Part shown: positions 27,457-37,081 of the stretch, in pieces | Layout of the letters: the number at the start of each line of letters is the position of its first letter | Numbering within the stretch: the first letter of the stretch is position 1 | Assembly: GCF_019798055.1 (NCBI RefSeq) | Contig: NZ_JAHOPH010000001.1 | Location: forward strand, 1-64,000 | Source of the DNA: Salsipaludibacter albus | GTDB lineage: Bacteria > Actinomycetota > Nitriliruptoria > Nitriliruptorales > Nitriliruptoraceae | Direction: 5' to 3' | Length of the DNA: 64,000 nt | Program-made: the position numbers and the translations under genes | Notes under the pieces: model-generated | Database searches by the model: none | What the model was told of the DNA's origin: nothing | What the model saw: only the letters and a program-made list of their open reading frames with translations

Positions 27457-27795
27457 GTGCCGCTGGTCAGGTGCCCTCGGTGCGGCGAGGACGACGACCT
27501 GTCCGGATCGCGCCGGGACGACCGGATCGTGATCACCTGTAGGAGGTGCGACACCGTCTTCGACCGGGACACGACCCCCACCTGCCGACTCTGCGGCAGC
27601 ACCGACCTCGAGGCCATCCACACCTCGACCCTTCGCGAGGCAGGGCGCGGGGAGCAGTGGGCACCGTCGGGCGTCCGGGTGGCCTGGTTCTGCTGGGACT
27701 GCACCGGCCGCGACGTCACCAGTCCCGCCCCGGTCCCCGGCCCGAACCCCCCACCGGGCAACCACGACGACCTGCGCGGGCTGCGCGATCGGTGA
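27457..27795 (+). CDS. Protein with four CxxC zinc knuckles
   Basis: 112 aa from GTG 27457, eight bases after GGAGG; an in-frame GTG at 27451 is too close to that site. Four pairs: CPRC (C6, C9), CRRC (C28, C31), CRLC (C43, C46) and CWDC (C79, C82), enough for two zinc ribbons. No helicase, methylase or regulator domain is attached. The fold implies nucleic-acid or protein binding. Diverges from the YihY gene; a DUF2510/AIM24 gene follows after 77 bases. Confidence 0.7.
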   Translation: MPLVRCPRCGEDDDLSGSRRDDRIVITCRRCDTVFDRDTTPTCRLCGSTDLEAIHTSTLREAGRGEQWAPSGVRVAWFCWDCTGRDVTSPAPVPGPNPPPGNHDDLRGLRDR

Positions 27796-27872
27796 CCGCG
27801 TGGTCGACAGGGCACGAGACAACCTCCCGAGCGTCCAACTACCGTGCACCTCCCACGTTCAAGGACGCACCG

Positions 27873-28829
27873 ATGGCCAACCCTCCTGCCGGATGGCACC
27901 CCGACCCCCTCAGCCGCCACGCCCAGCGCTACTGGGACGGCCAGCAGTGGACCGAGCACGTCGCGGACCAGTCCGGGAACATGTCGACCGACCCGCTGGA
28001 CGGCGGTGGCCAGCAGGCCCAGTCCCAGTCCCAGTCGGGTGACCAGCAGGCGTCGTGGGGCACGCAGGACACCACGACCCAGCAGGATGCCGGCTGGGGT
28101 GGCCAGCAGGAGCAGTCGAGCTGGGGTGACCAACAACAGGACACGACCCCGTCGTGGGGACAAGGCGACACCGGTTCCGACTGGGGTGGCAGCGAGACGA
28201 CCGCGACGTCCGAGGAGCCCGCCTGGGGCAGCACCGGGACCGACGCGGCGACGGCAGGTGCCGGCGCTGCCGCCGGGGCGGCCGCCGCCTCGACCATCGG
28301 GTCCGACTCGGATGACGGCGTCTCCTCGACCGGTGACGTGGACCTGCCGATCGTGGACCAGCCCGGCCTGGTGAGCATCGACGCGGGCCCGGGTGTCGTC
28401 GTGCGTCACGGCAGCGTCGTGGCGTACTCGTCGGGCGTGACCGCGACCGACAGTGCCCACCCCGGATCGCTCGACGTCACCGGCACCGGACAGGTGCACG
28501 TGGCGGCCGGCGGGCAGGCCGTGGCGGTGCTGGAAGTGTCACCCGGCGGCCTGACCGTGCGCAACGACGCCCTGCTCGCCCACAGCGGCGGCCTGGACCG
28601 CACGGCCGCCCCCGACGGCATCGTCGGCTACGACGCCACGGCGATGTCCGGCGGCGGCTGGGTCGCCGTCACGGCGCCGGGCGGCATCCTCGAACTGTCC
28701 TCGGTCGGCGGGATCGACGTCACCACGTCGGCACTGGTCGCGTGGACCTCGGACCTCGACGTCGCCCACACCGAGGACGTCAACCTCGCCGGGCACGGTC
28801 TCGTGCTGGTGTCGGCCGAGACGACCTAG
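27873..28829 (+). CDS. DUF2510 protein with Gln/Trp-rich linker and AIM24-like domain
   Basis: 318 aa. Residues 4-30 are a DUF2510 module (PAGWHPDPLSRHAQRYWDG). Residues ~35-125 are a low-complexity linker with repeated Gln runs and spaced Trp-Gly (SWGTQD, GWGGQQ, SWGDQQ, DWGGSE). An Ala stretch follows, then a beta-rich C-terminal domain (residues ~155-318) like AIM24/TIGR00266 proteins: GVVVRHGSVVAYSSGV, GGLTVRNDALLAHSGGLD, TSALVAWTSDLDV. No membrane helix. Function unknown; the linker looks like an interaction scaffold. Confidence 0.7.
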   Translation: MANPPAGWHPDPLSRHAQRYWDGQQWTEHVADQSGNMSTDPLDGGGQQAQSQSQSGDQQASWGTQDTTTQQDAGWGGQQEQSSWGDQQQDTTPSWGQGDTGSDWGGSETTATSEEPAWGSTGTDAATAGAGAAAGAAAASTIGSDSDDGVSSTGDVDLPIVDQPGLVSIDAGPGVVVRHGSVVAYSSGVTATDSAHPGSLDVTGTGQVHVAAGGQAVAVLEVSPGGLTVRNDALLAHSGGLDRTAAPDGIVGYDATAMSGGGWVAVTAPGGILELSSVGGIDVTTSALVAWTSDLDVAHTEDVNLAGHGLVLVSAETT

Positions 28830-28888
28830 TCGAACCCACGCGACCGCGCCGCCGCCGGAGCCTCCTCGGCCCGGCCGGTGACCGACGA

Positions 28889-30532
28889 TCAGTCCGTGAT
28901 GACGATGCGCTCCAGCGGCACCCACGTGACCTGGACCTCGTGGGCGTCGCTGGAGACGGCTCGCAGGTCGCTCGCCAGGGCGTCCAGCCCGGGTGGCTCA
29001 CCGGGCCCGGCCAGGTCGATGGTGATCGTGCCGTCCTCGGGTGACACCCGCACCTCGTTGACCCGGTAGTCCTCGTGCTCGGACGACCAGTCGGCCATCA
29101 CCTGGTCGAGTTGTGCTCGGGTCGCCTCGCGCTGGGTGATCTCGGCGCCGTTGAGGCCGAGCAGGAGCACGACCAGGATCCCGACGGAGGCGAAGCCCGT
29201 CAACACCGTGCGGACACGGTGTTGTGACGCCGACACCCGCTCCAGCGGCGCCGCCCCGACCAGGACGAACACGGCCCCGCCGGCCAGCACGATCGCCAGC
29301 CCGTTGGTGGTGAACAGCAGGAGCGCCCCGTTGCCGGCGGACCATGCGGCCTGCTGCCAGCACAGCCCGACGACGGTCAACGGGGGCACCAGGGCGATCG
29401 CCACGGCCACGCCGGGCAGCGAATCGGAGACGTCACGCCGCGCCAGCGCGTAGGCACCTGCTGCCCCGGCCGCCACGGCGATGCCCATGTCCACCAGGGT
29501 CGGGGAGATCCGGGCGAGGATCTCGGTGTTGCTCGTGACGTCGACGGCCCGCGGGATCACGCCCCCGACGAGGGCGCCGATCCCGATCGCGAGGGCGATC
29601 CCCGACAGTGCGATGCCCCCACTGCGTCGGAGTCGACGGGGCCATCCCATCGGCACCGCCATGGCCAGCCCCATCAGCGGCGTCATCAACGGCGCGATCA
29701 GCATCGCGCCGATCACGACCGCGGTCGACTCGACGACCACGCCGATCGAGGCGATGATCGATGCGAACGTCATCAGCGCGACCCACCGCACGTACCGGGT
29801 CGGGGCCTGCTCACCCTCGAAGTAGACCTTGTCCATCAGGACGTCACGGTCCTCGGCCAGGTCCGGCCGCTGGCTGATCCATGCCAGGGCCCGTGTCCCG
29901 GGTCGCCCCGAGCCACCGACGTCACGCACGATCGACGAGGCCGGGGTGAGCACCTCGATGAGGCCGACCGCGGCCGTCAGGAAGGCGGCGATCGACAGCA
30001 CCGCGACCACGGACGCGTCCGGCCACACGAGCAGGATCACCCCGACGACCAGCAGGGCACCGGCGCGGACCAGGAACCAGGAGCCCGTCCGGCGCCTGGT
30101 GCCCACGAGCACCACGTCCAGCACGGCCAGGGCGACCAGGAGCCCGCCCACCAGTTGGGCCGCGGTCGACAACGACTGGCTCGGATGGATGATCAGCCCG
30201 GAGGCGAGGCCGAGGGACACGCCCAGGGAGAGCATGCGCCGGAAGGTCCGCCGGTCCCGGTGGCGCACCAGGTCGACGGCCAGCGTCACCGCCATCACCC
30301 CGAGGCCCACCCCGGCGAGCCTGGCCAGGACCTGGTCACTGCGCTCGGGCCACAGCAGGACCGCCACCGCCAGGACGAACAGGACCAGGCCTCGCAGCGT
30401 GTCGGGGCTCCAGAGGTCCGCCCAGGGAACACCCAGCAGCGGCACGTCCCCGGTCATGTCCCGCTCGCCCATGCCCTCGCGGCTGTCGACCTCGTCGACC
30501 GGCACCGTGCTCAGGCTCCCGTCCCCACTCAT
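28889..30532 (-). CDS. DUF389 family membrane protein
   Basis: 547 aa from ATG 30532, which overlaps the upstream gene's stop (ATGA). The N-terminal half has about six membrane helices unrelated to the hallmark. The second half is the DUF389 core: VALMTFASIIASIGVVVESTAVVIGAMLIAPLMTPLMGLAMAV and a following GIAVAAGAAGAYALARRDVSDSLPGVAVAIALVPPLTVVG. A ~90-residue tail outside the membrane ends the protein. Family role unknown, suspected transport. Confidence 0.85.
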   Translation of the reverse strand: MSGDGSLSTVPVDEVDSREGMGERDMTGDVPLLGVPWADLWSPDTLRGLVLFVLAVAVLLWPERSDQVLARLAGVGLGVMAVTLAVDLVRHRDRRTFRRMLSLGVSLGLASGLIIHPSQSLSTAAQLVGGLLVALAVLDVVLVGTRRRTGSWFLVRAGALLVVGVILLVWPDASVVAVLSIAAFLTAAVGLIEVLTPASSIVRDVGGSGRPGTRALAWISQRPDLAEDRDVLMDKVYFEGEQAPTRYVRWVALMTFASIIASIGVVVESTAVVIGAMLIAPLMTPLMGLAMAVPMGWPRRLRRSGGIALSGIALAIGIGALVGGVIPRAVDVTSNTEILARISPTLVDMGIAVAAGAAGAYALARRDVSDSLPGVAVAIALVPPLTVVGLCWQQAAWSAGNGALLLFTTNGLAIVLAGGAVFVLVGAAPLERVSASQHRVRTVLTGFASVGILVVLLLGLNGAEITQREATRAQLDQVMADWSSEHEDYRVNEVRVSPEDGTITIDLAGPGEPPGLDALASDLRAVSSDAHEVQVTWVPLERIVITD

Positions 30533-30969
30533 GTGGCGAAGAACCGGTCGGTGGACGCCGCCCCGTACAACAGCCACAGGATGCCCACGGACACCACCAA
30601 CTGGGCGATCGCGGTGACCTGGAAGTCCCGCAGGGCGACGGTCGAGTAGACCCCGACGCCGATCTGCAGGACGGCAACGCCACCGAAGAGCGCCCGGGCA
30701 CCGTGCCCGCCCCGGGCGAGGAAGAACGCGGCGAGCATCTGGCCCAGGCCCAGGAGGAGTGCGACGAGTCCCAGGCCCACGGCGACGGTCTCGGCATCCG
30801 TCCCCGTCACCTCCAGGTCGACGTCACCGCGGAGGACCACGAGGACGAGGCCGACCAGCAGGAGCAACAGGCCCTGGACCATGCCGAGGACGACGACCAG
30901 CCAGATCGCCGCGGGACGACGCCCGTGAACGGGCTCCGGCGCAGGGTCGGGGGTGCCAGGTGTCGTCAT
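30529..30969 (-). CDS. Four-helix membrane protein
   Basis: 146 aa, four membrane helices (IWLVVVLGMVQGLLLLLVGLV, AVGLGLVALLLGLGQMLAAFFL, ALFGGVAVLQIGVGVYST, AIAQLVVSVGILWLLYGA). No known signature seen. Start ATG 30969 gives a short Pro-rich cytoplasmic N-terminus; an earlier in-frame start adds no domain. The 4-base overlap with the DUF389 gene suggests a subunit of the same membrane assembly. Confidence 0.7.
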   Translation of the reverse strand: MTTPGTPDPAPEPVHGRRPAAIWLVVVLGMVQGLLLLLVGLVLVVLRGDVDLEVTGTDAETVAVGLGLVALLLGLGQMLAAFFLARGGHGARALFGGVAVLQIGVGVYSTVALRDFQVTAIAQLVVSVGILWLLYGAASTDRFFAT

Positions 30970-31056
30970 GATGTGCGACACCCTAGCCAGCACCCCCGGC
31001 ACGAACGTGCACGGACCCGGCAGTCGGTCCGGACCCGGCCCGACCGACCCGACGAC

Positions 31057-32436
31057 TCAGCCGGTCGACGACGGCGCGGTGGCCGGGGCCGGCGTGGAGG
31101 CCGCGACGACGGGCGGGGCGGGGGCGACGTCGTCGGTGGTCGCCACCGTGTCGTCAGCATGCCCGGGGTCGTCGTCGGCCTCGGGGCCACCGTCGGCCGG
31201 GTCCCGGGTCGACTCGGCCCACCGGGCGAACAGCGCGGCCAGGAAGCCCGACAGCGCGAACGCGACCGCGATCGGGGTGATGGTGTCGTCGAACAGCAGT
31301 TGCACCACCGTGCCCAGCACGGTGCCCACGCCCAACGAGATCGCACCGATCAGCGCGGAGGCGACCCCGGCGACCTCGCCCATCGGGTCCATCGCGAGCG
31401 ACTGGGCGTTGGACTGCAGGAAGGCGTGGCACATCAGGATGCTCGCCATGCCGACCACCAGGACCCACAGCGGCGGGACACCTCCACTGGCGACGGCGAC
31501 CGCCACCAGGACCAGCGTGACGCCGCAGTAGAGCGCCAGCACGAGCCGGACCAGGCGACGCGCACCCACCCGCTCCACCACGCGGGCATTGCCCAGTGAC
31601 GCCACCGCCATGCTCAGGGCGAGTGCCCCGAACAGGAACGGGAAGGCCGTCTCCATGTCGTAGATGCCGATGATCACGGGCTCGGCCAGCGAGATCCAGG
31701 CGGTGAACGCCGACGTCAGCGCGGTGAGTGCCAGGAGGTAGCCGATGGTCACCCGGTTGGCGAACACGAGGCTCATCGACCCGACGACCTGGCGCGGCGC
31801 GAGCGAGCGGACCCGCTCCGGGGTCAAGGTCTCGGGCAGACGACGCAACCACACCAGTTCGACGAGTGCGGCCACGGCGATGGCGACGAACAGGCCACGC
31901 CACGAGGTCACGGCCAGCGCCCCGGCGCCGATGGTGGGCGCCACGACCGGCACGAGGATGAACACGCTCATGATCAGCGACATCACCGAGGCCATGCGGT
32001 CCCCGCGGTAGCGGTCCCGAACCACGGTGAGCGTGGTGGAACGAGCAGCCGACGCGCCGAAGCCCCACGCGAACCGGGTCGCGAGCAGCACGGGCAGGCT
32101 GGGCGCGACGGCCGAGGCAAGGGCACCGGCCACGATCACGAACAGGCCGAGGTTCAGTGCGACCTTGCGGCCGTAGCGATCGGCGAGCGGACCCCACAGG
32201 AGCTGCCCGACGGCAAGTCCCAGGAAGTAGGTGGTGACGATCCCGGCGACCCCGGTCGAGTCGGCGACCCCGAGATCGGCGGCGATGTCGGCCATGCCGG
32301 GCAGCATCAGGTCGATGCCGATGGCGATCAGGCCCATCAGCAGGGACATCATCGCGACGAACTCGACCCGACCGGGCATCGGGCGGGTCGGTCGCGACGT
32401 GGCGGTCGGGGAGGGTGGAGCGGAATTCGGTGACAT
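31057..32436 (-). CDS. Bcr/CflA-type MFS multidrug efflux transporter
   Basis: 459 aa, twelve membrane helices. MFS motif A variant GPLADRYGRKVALNLG in loop 2-3 and the Bcr/CflA look of helix 1 (AIGIDLMLPGMADIAADLGV) identify a drug/proton antiporter. A ~65-residue Asp/Pro/Ala-rich tail beyond helix 12 is longer than usual. ATG 32436 chosen; ATG 32445 adds three residues. Substrate unknown; family members export bicyclomycin, sulfonamides or chloramphenicol. Confidence 0.85.
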   Translation of the reverse strand: MSPNSAPPSPTATSRPTRPMPGRVEFVAMMSLLMGLIAIGIDLMLPGMADIAADLGVADSTGVAGIVTTYFLGLAVGQLLWGPLADRYGRKVALNLGLFVIVAGALASAVAPSLPVLLATRFAWGFGASAARSTTLTVVRDRYRGDRMASVMSLIMSVFILVPVVAPTIGAGALAVTSWRGLFVAIAVAALVELVWLRRLPETLTPERVRSLAPRQVVGSMSLVFANRVTIGYLLALTALTSAFTAWISLAEPVIIGIYDMETAFPFLFGALALSMAVASLGNARVVERVGARRLVRLVLALYCGVTLVLVAVAVASGGVPPLWVLVVGMASILMCHAFLQSNAQSLAMDPMGEVAGVASALIGAISLGVGTVLGTVVQLLFDDTITPIAVAFALSGFLAALFARWAESTRDPADGGPEADDDPGHADDTVATTDDVAPAPPVVAASTPAPATAPSSTG

Positions 32437-32609
32437 CAGGAGCATCTCGGCAAAAGCATGGACAAGAAGTGGCGCAAGTGCCCGGCGCAACGCGCGGCCA
32501 GTGGCAGGGCATTCCCGACCCGGACGGTCGTCGCCGGGCCGGTCGGCCAGTGCCCTGCGAGCGAGCGGCCGGCCCTGCACACTCTGAAACGAGCGACGGG
32601 AGGCACGAC

Positions 32610-33650
32610 GTGCGTGTGAGCCTGCAGGACTGGGCGGTCGAGGCCCTCGACCGCATGGATGAGCAGGCCCGCGACTACGTGGCGGAGCCCGCGATGGACG
32701 GTCGCACCCTGGCCGACAACGAGGCGGCCTTCGCCCGCCGCCGCGTCCGCCCGCACGTGCTGGCCGGCGACGCCGACCCGGACACCTCCAGAACGGTGCT
32801 GGGACGGAACTGGGTGCACCCGGTGTTCGTCGCCCCGACGGCCCGACACGGACTGCTGCATGCCGACGGCGAGGTCGCCACGGCCCGGGGTGCACGTCGC
32901 GCGGACGCCACGATGACGGTGTCGACGTCGTCGAGCCGGCCGCTCGGCGACGTGGCCTCCGCGGCCGGCCCGTGGTGGTTCCAGCTGTACCTCCCCCGCG
33001 AGCACCGCCATCGGGAGCCGCTCGTGGCGGCGGCCGTCGAGGCCGGGGCGGAGGCGCTCGTCCTGACGGCCGACCTGGCGACCCGGGGTCGCCGCGAGGC
33101 CGCGTTGCGCCGCGGCCGCACCGGCTTCCCCACCGCCGCCGCGGCCGTCAACCTCGCCGCGCTCACCGGCCTGGAGGTCGACCAGGTCGACGAGGTCGGG
33201 CACGTCGGCCCGGTCGGCCCCGACGACGTCGCCTGGCTGGCGGGGTACGGCCTGCCGGTGGTCGTGAAGGGCATCCTGCGGGGCGACGACGCCCGCCGGG
33301 CCGTGGACGCCGGGGCGGCCGCCGTCCAGGTCTCCAACCATGGCGGCCGCCAGCTCGACGGCGCCATCGCCAGTCTCGATGCGCTCGAGGACGTGGTCGC
33401 CGCGGTCGGCGCCGAGGTGCCCGTGCTGCTCGACGGCGGGATCCGTCGCGGGGTCGACGTCCTGGTCGCGCTGGCGCTGGGCGCGACGGCGGTCGGCGTG
33501 GGGCGTCCGGTGCTCTGGGGCCTGGCGGTGGACGGTGCCGACGGTGTCGCTGCCGTGCTCGACCTGCTGGTGGACGAGCTCGACCACGTCATGCGCCTGG
33601 CCGGTGTCCCCGACCTGTCGGGGATCGGCCGTGATCTCGTCGTCCCCTGA
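32610..33650 (+). CDS. FMN-dependent alpha-hydroxy acid oxidase/dehydrogenase
   Basis: 346 aa from GTG 32610, six bases after GGGAGG. TIM-barrel flavoprotein of the lactate/glycolate oxidase family: VFVAPTARHGLLHADGE near the N-terminus, a substrate/FMN region WWFQLYLP, catalytic Lys in VVKGI, and the diagnostic SNHGGRQLDGA with the active-site His and Arg, followed by VLLDGGIRRGVD and GVGRPVLWGL for FMN phosphate. It is shorter than lactate oxidases (~370 aa). Substrate not predictable. Confidence 0.88.
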   Translation: MRVSLQDWAVEALDRMDEQARDYVAEPAMDGRTLADNEAAFARRRVRPHVLAGDADPDTSRTVLGRNWVHPVFVAPTARHGLLHADGEVATARGARRADATMTVSTSSSRPLGDVASAAGPWWFQLYLPREHRHREPLVAAAVEAGAEALVLTADLATRGRREAALRRGRTGFPTAAAAVNLAALTGLEVDQVDEVGHVGPVGPDDVAWLAGYGLPVVVKGILRGDDARRAVDAGAAAVQVSNHGGRQLDGAIASLDALEDVVAAVGAEVPVLLDGGIRRGVDVLVALALGATAVGVGRPVLWGLAVDGADGVAAVLDLLVDELDHVMRLAGVPDLSGIGRDLVVP

Positions 33651-33662
33651 GGGACGCGCGGC

Positions 33663-35324
33663 TCACGCGGGGTCGACCTCGAGCTTGGGGAACAGGACCT
33701 CCGGCTCACTGATCGGGGTGCCGGCGACGACCTCGGGGCGCTGCCAGCCACCCTCCACGACCGGCCCGAGTCCCAACCAGCCGCGCAGGACGTCGACGCT
33801 GAACGGGGTGAACGGCGCGAACGCGACGGTGCCGGCACCGATCGCCTGCAGCGCCACCCACAGGGTGGTCCCGGTGCGGACCGGGTCGTCCTTGCGGGTC
33901 CGCCACGGCTCACGGGCGTTGAGGTAGGCGTTCGCGGCGCGGGCCAGGCCCAGCGCCTCCTGCACGGCGCTGCGCAGCTCGACCGCTTCGATGGCGGCGG
34001 CCTCGGCCGCGAGCCGGGCCTCGACCTCGGCGAGCAGGGCCCGGTCGACGTCGTCGAGGTCGGCGGGCTCGGGCACCGACTCGTCGAAGTGCTTGCGGGT
34101 CATCGTGAGCACCCGGTTGACCAGGTTGCCCCAGTCGTTGGCCAGTTCGTCGTTGGCCACCTTGACCAGGTCCTCCTCGGTGATGTCCGCGTCGTTGAGC
34201 TCGGGCAGGTGGCGGGCGACCGCGAAGCGCAGCTGGTCGGCGGAGAAGGTGTCGAGGTAGTCCAGCACGAGCGTGCCGACACCGCGCGACGTCGACGCCT
34301 TCTCGCCCTTGAACGTGACGTACTGGTTGGCCGGGACGTCGGTGGGCAGGTTGAGATCCCGATCGCGGTCGGCCCGGTTGTAGCCCAGCAGGTAGGAGGG
34401 CCAGAACACCGCGTGGAAGGGGATGTTGTCCTTGCCGACGAAGTAGTAGGACTCGGCGTCGTCGTTCCACCAGCGACGCCACGCCTCCGGGTCGTCGGTC
34501 CCGGCCGCCCACTCGCGGGCCGCGGACAGGTAGCCGATCACGGCCTCGAACCAGACGTAGATGCGCTTGCCCTCCCCCAGCGTGTCGTACTCGGGCGGGA
34601 TCGGCACGCCCCAGGTGAGGTCGCGGGTGATGGCGCGGCGCTGCAGGCCCGAGCGCACGAAGCCACGGGCCCAGTTGATGACGTGGGGCCGCCAGTCCTC
34701 GCGACCCTCGAGCCACTCGGCCAGCTCGTCGGCGATCCCGGGGAGGTCGATGAACCAGTGCTCGGTCTGGCGCAGCTCGGGGGTCGCTCCCGACAGGGTC
34801 GACCGTGGATCGATCAGGTCGGTCGGGTCCAGGGTCGAGGTGCAGTTGTCGCACTGGTCGCCACGGGCGTCGGGGTACCCGCACACCGGGCACGTGCCCT
34901 CCACGTAGCGGTCGGGGAGGAAGCGCTGCTTCTCGGGGTCGAAGTACTGGTCGGTGACCTCCGAGACGACCAGGCCGGCGTCGTGCAGTCCCCGGAACAG
35001 CTCCCAGGTGACCTCGCGGTGGTTGTCGGTCATGGTGGTGGTGAACAGGTCGAAGTCGATGCCCAGCTGCTCCCACTGGTCGAGCATCAGCGGGTGGAAG
35101 TGCTCGACGATCGAGGACGGCTCGACCCCGTCCTCGTCCGCGGCCACGGTGATCGGGGTGCCGTGCGCATCGGCACCGGACACCATCAGCACGGCGTTGC
35201 CGGCGATCCGGTGGTAACGCGCGAAGATGTCCGGCGGCAGGTAGGCACCGGCGAAGTGGCCGAGGTGCTGGAGCGCCTTGGCGTAGGGCCAGGCGACGGC
35301 GACGAGGATGTGGCGTGTGCTCAT
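33663..35324 (-). CDS. metG: Methionyl-tRNA synthetase
   Basis: 553 aa. Class I signature HLGH (residues 20-23, in WPYAKALQHLGH) and a zinc knuckle with four Cys (C146, C149, C159, C162). The KMSKS-like loop appears as GEKASTSRG, keeping the Ser/Thr pattern. Anticodon-binding helical domain at the end; no C-terminal EMAP domain. Charges tRNA-Met. ATG 35324 gives MSTRHILVAVAWPYAK, a normal start. It ends 12 bases past the convergent hydroxyacid oxidase stop. Confidence 0.96.
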   Translation of the reverse strand: MSTRHILVAVAWPYAKALQHLGHFAGAYLPPDIFARYHRIAGNAVLMVSGADAHGTPITVAADEDGVEPSSIVEHFHPLMLDQWEQLGIDFDLFTTTMTDNHREVTWELFRGLHDAGLVVSEVTDQYFDPEKQRFLPDRYVEGTCPVCGYPDARGDQCDNCTSTLDPTDLIDPRSTLSGATPELRQTEHWFIDLPGIADELAEWLEGREDWRPHVINWARGFVRSGLQRRAITRDLTWGVPIPPEYDTLGEGKRIYVWFEAVIGYLSAAREWAAGTDDPEAWRRWWNDDAESYYFVGKDNIPFHAVFWPSYLLGYNRADRDRDLNLPTDVPANQYVTFKGEKASTSRGVGTLVLDYLDTFSADQLRFAVARHLPELNDADITEEDLVKVANDELANDWGNLVNRVLTMTRKHFDESVPEPADLDDVDRALLAEVEARLAAEAAAIEAVELRSAVQEALGLARAANAYLNAREPWRTRKDDPVRTGTTLWVALQAIGAGTVAFAPFTPFSVDVLRGWLGLGPVVEGGWQRPEVVAGTPISEPEVLFPKLEVDPA

Positions 35325-35508
35325 GCACGAAACGCTACCACCGGGGACAGGTGCCTCCGTCCTCCGGGTCGGACCGTCCGACGCCCGGAACAACGACCCT
35401 GCCATCGCTCGTTGGACACCGCAGGACCTGCCCTGACCAATCCCCCGACGGGGCCGTCCCCGAACCCCCGGCGACCCGCCGCGCCCACCTCCACCCGAGG
35501 AGTCCTTC

Positions 35509-36450
35509 GTGATGGACCGACCAACGCCCGCCCTGGAAGGGATCAGGACGTCCTTCACCGACGTGGAGGGGGTGGCGATCCACGCTGCCGAGGTCGGATC
35601 GGCCGTCGACGGCGACACCGGTGTCCTGCTGCTGCACCACTTCTACGGCAACGTCGCGACCTGGCGGCGGGTGCTGCAGGGCCTGGGCGACCGCGGGGTG
35701 CACGCGATCGCCGTCGATCGTCCCGGCTTCGGCTGGACCGAACGACCCGCACCCGGGCGACGCCCCGAGGTCTACACCCGCCGGTTCGCGGCCGAGGCGG
35801 CGCGTGCCGTTGCCGCGGAGCGGGGGATGGACCGAGTGCTGGTCGTCGGATCGTCGATGGGGGGCACGCTCGCCCTGGAGACGACCATCGCCCGCCCGGA
35901 CGGCGTCGACGGGCTGGTCCTGCTGTCACCGGCCCTCACCGGCGACGTCGGCATGCCGCCACCGTTGCGACCGCTGCTGCGGACCGCGCCGGTGCGACGG
36001 GCGGTCCGGCCGCTGGTCGATCGGCTGTCACGCGACATCGACCTCCAACGGGTCGCCGGCGGGTGGGTCGACTCGTCCACCGCCGGTCCCGACGACGTCG
36101 CCGCCTACCGCGACCCGACCCGCCTGCCCGGCTGGGCGGCCGGCATCTGGGCGGTGATGACGGTCGAGGAACCGCCCCGGCTGAACGGTCGCCTGGGGGC
36201 CATCGACGTCCCGGTCACCGTCGTCGCGGGCACGCACGACCGCACGATCCGCCCCCGCTGGAACCAGCGCACGGCGGCCGCCCTGGACGCGGACCTCGTC
36301 GAGGTTCCGACGGGCCACACGCCCCAGGAGGAGGCGCCGGACACGGTCGTCGACGTCGTGGCCGGTCGACTGGGCGACGGGCAGGGCCAGCGATCGACCC
36401 CGGCCGCCACCGCCGACGGCATCCGGGCGAGATCCCGCCCAGACCCGTGA
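35509..36450 (+). CDS. Alpha/beta hydrolase
   Basis: 313 aa. Oxyanion region HHFYGNVATWRRVL, nucleophile elbow GSSMGG (Ser ~116), acid in VVAGTHDRTIRP and His in VPTGHTPQEEAP: a complete triad. There is no signal peptide. GTG 35509, six bases after GAGGAG, is the likely start, with ATG 35512 next to it. Its stop overlaps the GTG of the following membrane protein gene. Substrate unknown (ester, epoxide or C-C hydrolase). Confidence 0.88.
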   Translation: MMDRPTPALEGIRTSFTDVEGVAIHAAEVGSAVDGDTGVLLLHHFYGNVATWRRVLQGLGDRGVHAIAVDRPGFGWTERPAPGRRPEVYTRRFAAEAARAVAAERGMDRVLVVGSSMGGTLALETTIARPDGVDGLVLLSPALTGDVGMPPPLRPLLRTAPVRRAVRPLVDRLSRDIDLQRVAGGWVDSSTAGPDDVAAYRDPTRLPGWAAGIWAVMTVEEPPRLNGRLGAIDVPVTVVAGTHDRTIRPRWNQRTAAALDADLVEVPTGHTPQEEAPDTVVDVVAGRLGDGQGQRSTPAATADGIRARSRPDP

Positions 36451-37073
36451 GCGGGGAGGGGCCGGAGCCCGGGACGTTCCGCGCATTCGAGGTCAGCCAG
36501 CAGCGGATCCGGCGACGCGATCTGGTGCGCGACACCGTGATCATCGTCGTCGCGAGCCTCGTCGTCACGGTGGCCACCCTCCTGCGGACCGTGCCGAACC
36601 CCCAGTACGAGCGCGCCCTGGCCGTCACGGAGGAGCTCGAGGCGGCATGGCAGGTGGTCGTGTCGGAGGACGTCACGCTCACCGACGAGCCGGACGAGGT
36701 GGTCGACGGCGTGCTCGCGGCCCGGGTCTCGGAGACGCTCGTGGCCTTCACCGCCGAGGCAGGACCGGAGTGCTACGTGCTGTGGCTCGATCGCCAGGGT
36801 GGGCGGCACGTCCGAACGCTGACCCGGGGCGAGCCGTGCGAGCCGACCGTCGCCGTGACCTCCCCCACCCCGGGATCGTGGGACCGGATCGGCACCACCG
36901 CGAGCCCGGACGAGCCCCGTGCCCGCTGGGAGACCGTCCTGCCGGAGACGGAGGCGGCGCGGGCGTGGTTCCTGCCCGTGACGCTGGTGGCCGTCGGCAT
37001 CCTGCTCGGAGCGTTCGTGCGGATCGTGATCGCCCTGGTCACCGGCAAGCCGTCGCGTTCGACCCGCACCTGA
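36447..37073 (+). CDS. Membrane protein with two helices and an outer domain
   Basis: 208 aa from GTG 36447, overlapping the hydrolase stop by four bases. One membrane helix at residues ~28-50 (TVIIVVASLVVTVATLL), a ~115-residue outer segment with two Cys (PECYVLW, GEPCEP) likely disulfide-bonded, and a second helix near the end (WFLPVTLVAVGILLGAFVRIVIALV). Not recognised. Probably a small sensor or accessory protein of the cell envelope. Confidence 0.7.
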   Translation: MSGEGPEPGTFRAFEVSQQRIRRRDLVRDTVIIVVASLVVTVATLLRTVPNPQYERALAVTEELEAAWQVVVSEDVTLTDEPDEVVDGVLAARVSETLVAFTAEAGPECYVLWLDRQGGRHVRTLTRGEPCEPTVAVTSPTPGSWDRIGTTASPDEPRARWETVLPETEAARAWFLPVTLVAVGILLGAFVRIVIALVTGKPSRSTRT

Positions 37074-37081
37074 ACCCCGCC

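Noticed and set aside
32458-32620. 53-codon plus-strand open frame starting MDKKWRK
   Set aside because: No ribosome binding site at proper distance, overlaps the start of the hydroxyacid oxidase gene, no homology seen.
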